Shown here: piece after piece, positions 4,818-6,077 of the stretch
Numbering within the stretch: the first letter of the stretch is position 1
Layout: every line of letters starts with the position of its first letter
Assembly (NCBI GenBank): GCA_002438845.1
Contig: DJRG01000060.1
Coordinates: 896-6,972, forward strand
DNA length: 6,077 bases
Direction of reading: 5' to 3'
DNA from: Bacteroidales bacterium UBA6366
GTDB lineage: Bacteria; Bacteroidota; Bacteroidia; Bacteroidales; UBA932
Program-made: the position numbers and the translations under genes
Notes under the pieces: generated by a model
Databases searched by the model: none
What the model saw: only the letters and a program-made list of their open reading frames with translations
Told to the model about the DNA's origin: nothing

Positions 4818-6038
4818 TTATTGAAATTCCGCATTATCCTTCCATGACACGGTACGCCTTAAGCCAGCCTTTGGCAACAACGGCAGCGACAGCGCAATGA
4901 GAATGGCGCTGCTCACCACCATAAGCAGACGGAGCGACACATGGTCCGCAAGAGGACCGAACAGAGCCATGCCTATTGGAAGGAAGCCGGAGTACATTGA
5001 ATTAAGAAACCCGAAAATACGTCCCTGCATATTCTCCGCCACATTTTCCTGTAAGAAGGTAGTCGTAGCGGTCTGGAATGCGGTCAGAGGAACACCATAG
5101 CATAGCATGAATGTCAGATACAGGATGAAATTATGCGACAGACCCATAAGAATGCTGAATATGCCGAATAAAGCCAAGGCAGCGGCCATCGTCCGGAAAC
5201 GGTTTTTGAAACCTCCCCAGGTGCTCATCAACAAACCACCGGCAAGCATCCCGCCAAAGCCAACAATCTCAATCCACATAAGATTCGTGTATGTGCCTCC
5301 AAAGTAACGGCTTACGAATAGGTTGGCCAGAAATCCGGCTGGAATGGACAGGAAAATAAACAATCCGTACAGAAGCAGGATGCCTCCTATGGATCTATTC
5401 TTAATGGAATAGCGTATCCCGTCCCTGACATCAGCCTTGAAGTCCGATGCAGCGGTGTTTCCACTGGAAAGTTGATGCGGAATGAATGTGAAGGAGAGGA
5501 TGGCGATGCCTATAACTGCGGTCGCCACATCGATAAGCATGGAGGCGCGGAGGGTCATGATATTCATCACCACTCCAGCTGCGGCCGGAGCGGCAAAGTT
5601 GGCAACGGACTGCATGGTTGAGTTGATGCCGTTAGCCTTCATGAGCAGGTCTTCACTGACAATCTGGGGAATGGCGGAGTTTACGGCCGGAATCTGGACA
5701 CCCGTCGCAATGGACCTGAGTGATACCAGCACCAGCAGAGCAACCCGAAGCGAAGTGCCATCGTTGAACTTTGGAAGAAGCAGTACCATTCCAAGGGTAA
5801 GCAGCGCGATCAAGGCATCTGCCCCAATGATCAGCGTTTTCTTTGAATGACGGTCAGCCCAGACACCGCCCACAAAGGACATAAAGAACTGCGGGACGAA
5901 CGAGCATATTGAGAACATCGCCACCCAGAACCCCGATGAAGTCTCCAAGGTAATGTACCAAACAATAGCGAAGGCCACTATCTGCGAACCGAAAAGGGTA
6001 ATGGCCTGACTAAGAAAGAAAGGGATAGCTTTTTTCAT
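4818..6038 (-). CDS. MFS transporter, MFS_3/Mef-EntS-like exporter
   Basis: This inner-membrane protein has about 12 hydrophobic segments in two six-helix halves with a central polar loop (about 187-215). It most likely works as a proton-driven drug or metabolite exporter. The loop between helices 2 and 3 carries the MFS motif-A variant GGVWADRHSKK (58-68; Asp62, Arg63). The overall pattern, including RSIATGVQIPAVNSAIP and MQGRIFGFLNSMYSGFLPIGM, resembles Mef-type macrolide exporters and EntS within the MFS_3 group. That does not establish the substrate, and I do not claim antibiotic resistance. The start is the ATG at 6038 (406 residues): AGGA lies 7 nt upstream of it. The in-frame GTG at 6041 is the alternative, but its spacing to AGGA would be only 4 nt. 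Length is normal and the gene appears intact. It is 352 nt from the next gene and the sequence upstream ends at the window edge, so its operon and promoter cannot be judged. Confidence 0.92.
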   Translation of the reverse strand: MKKAIPFFLSQAITLFGSQIVAFAIVWYITLETSSGFWVAMFSICSFVPQFFMSFVGGVWADRHSKKTLIIGADALIALLTLGMVLLLPKFNDGTSLRVALLVLVSLRSIATGVQIPAVNSAIPQIVSEDLLMKANGINSTMQSVANFAAPAAAGVVMNIMTLRASMLIDVATAVIGIAILSFTFIPHQLSSGNTAASDFKADVRDGIRYSIKNRSIGGILLLYGLFIFLSIPAGFLANLFVSRYFGGTYTNLMWIEIVGFGGMLAGGLLMSTWGGFKNRFRTMAAALALFGIFSILMGLSHNFILYLTFMLCYGVPLTAFQTATTTFLQENVAENMQGRIFGFLNSMYSGFLPIGMALFGPLADHVSLRLLMVVSSAILIALSLPLLPKAGLRRTVSWKDNAEFQ

Positions 6039-6077
6039 CACTGAATCCTGATTTGAAGATTAAGAAGCTGTTTTGAT

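Noticed and set aside
4818..6038. Possible macrolide-resistance gene because of Mef-like pattern
   Set aside because: Resemblance is at the level of the MFS_3 group; substrate cannot be inferred and no resistance-associated partner (such as an ABC-F gene) or mobile element is nearby.

Overview
The window looks like chromosomal DNA of a Bacteroidota bacterium, most likely of the order Bacteroidales. Three things point there: promoter-like TAnnTTTG elements (223-240 on +, 4493-4500 on -), weak or absent Shine-Dalgarno sites at most starts, and the gene content. That content includes a lipoprotein with an IPT/TIG-like N-terminus and a large AAA-ATPase/PD-(D/E)XK protein of a kind often multicopy in Bacteroidales. 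Base composition looks close to balanced by eye. I cannot name genus or species.

Left part, plus strand (1-1277): the last 42 codons of an unidentified gene end at 131. A long hairpin (153-203) and a promoter-like stretch (201-240) follow. Then come an HxlR-family transcriptional regulator (290-682) and, 43 nt later, a methylated-DNA--protein-cysteine methyltransferase (726-1277). These two are probably co-transcribed. The regulator has one cysteine, placed just before its HTH domain where electrophile-sensing relatives carry theirs, so the pair may be an alkylation or electrophile response unit. That link is inference.

Middle and right part, minus strand (1426-6038): a lipoprotein of unknown function (1426-2700) converges on the methyltransferase gene. 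Upstream of it is a 559-residue AAA-ATPase/PD-(D/E)XK protein (2786-4465). Then comes a 352-nt non-coding gap with a perfect 11-bp inverted repeat, and finally a 12-TM MFS exporter of the MFS_3/Mef-like type (4818-6038). I see no evidence that these three form one pathway.

The most interesting signal is a palindromic repeat (about 2864-2936) embedded in frame near the 3' end of the AAA-ATPase/nuclease gene. It is made of sequence that resembles dispersed intergenic repeats, yet it is translated as part of an apparent 37-residue insertion just before the conserved C-terminal strand. It does not break the reading frame. The second structure worth checking is the 4624-4652 hairpin with an extra half-site at 4574-4582. 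I found no CRISPR array, tRNA, rRNA, intact insertion sequence or recognisable defence operon.
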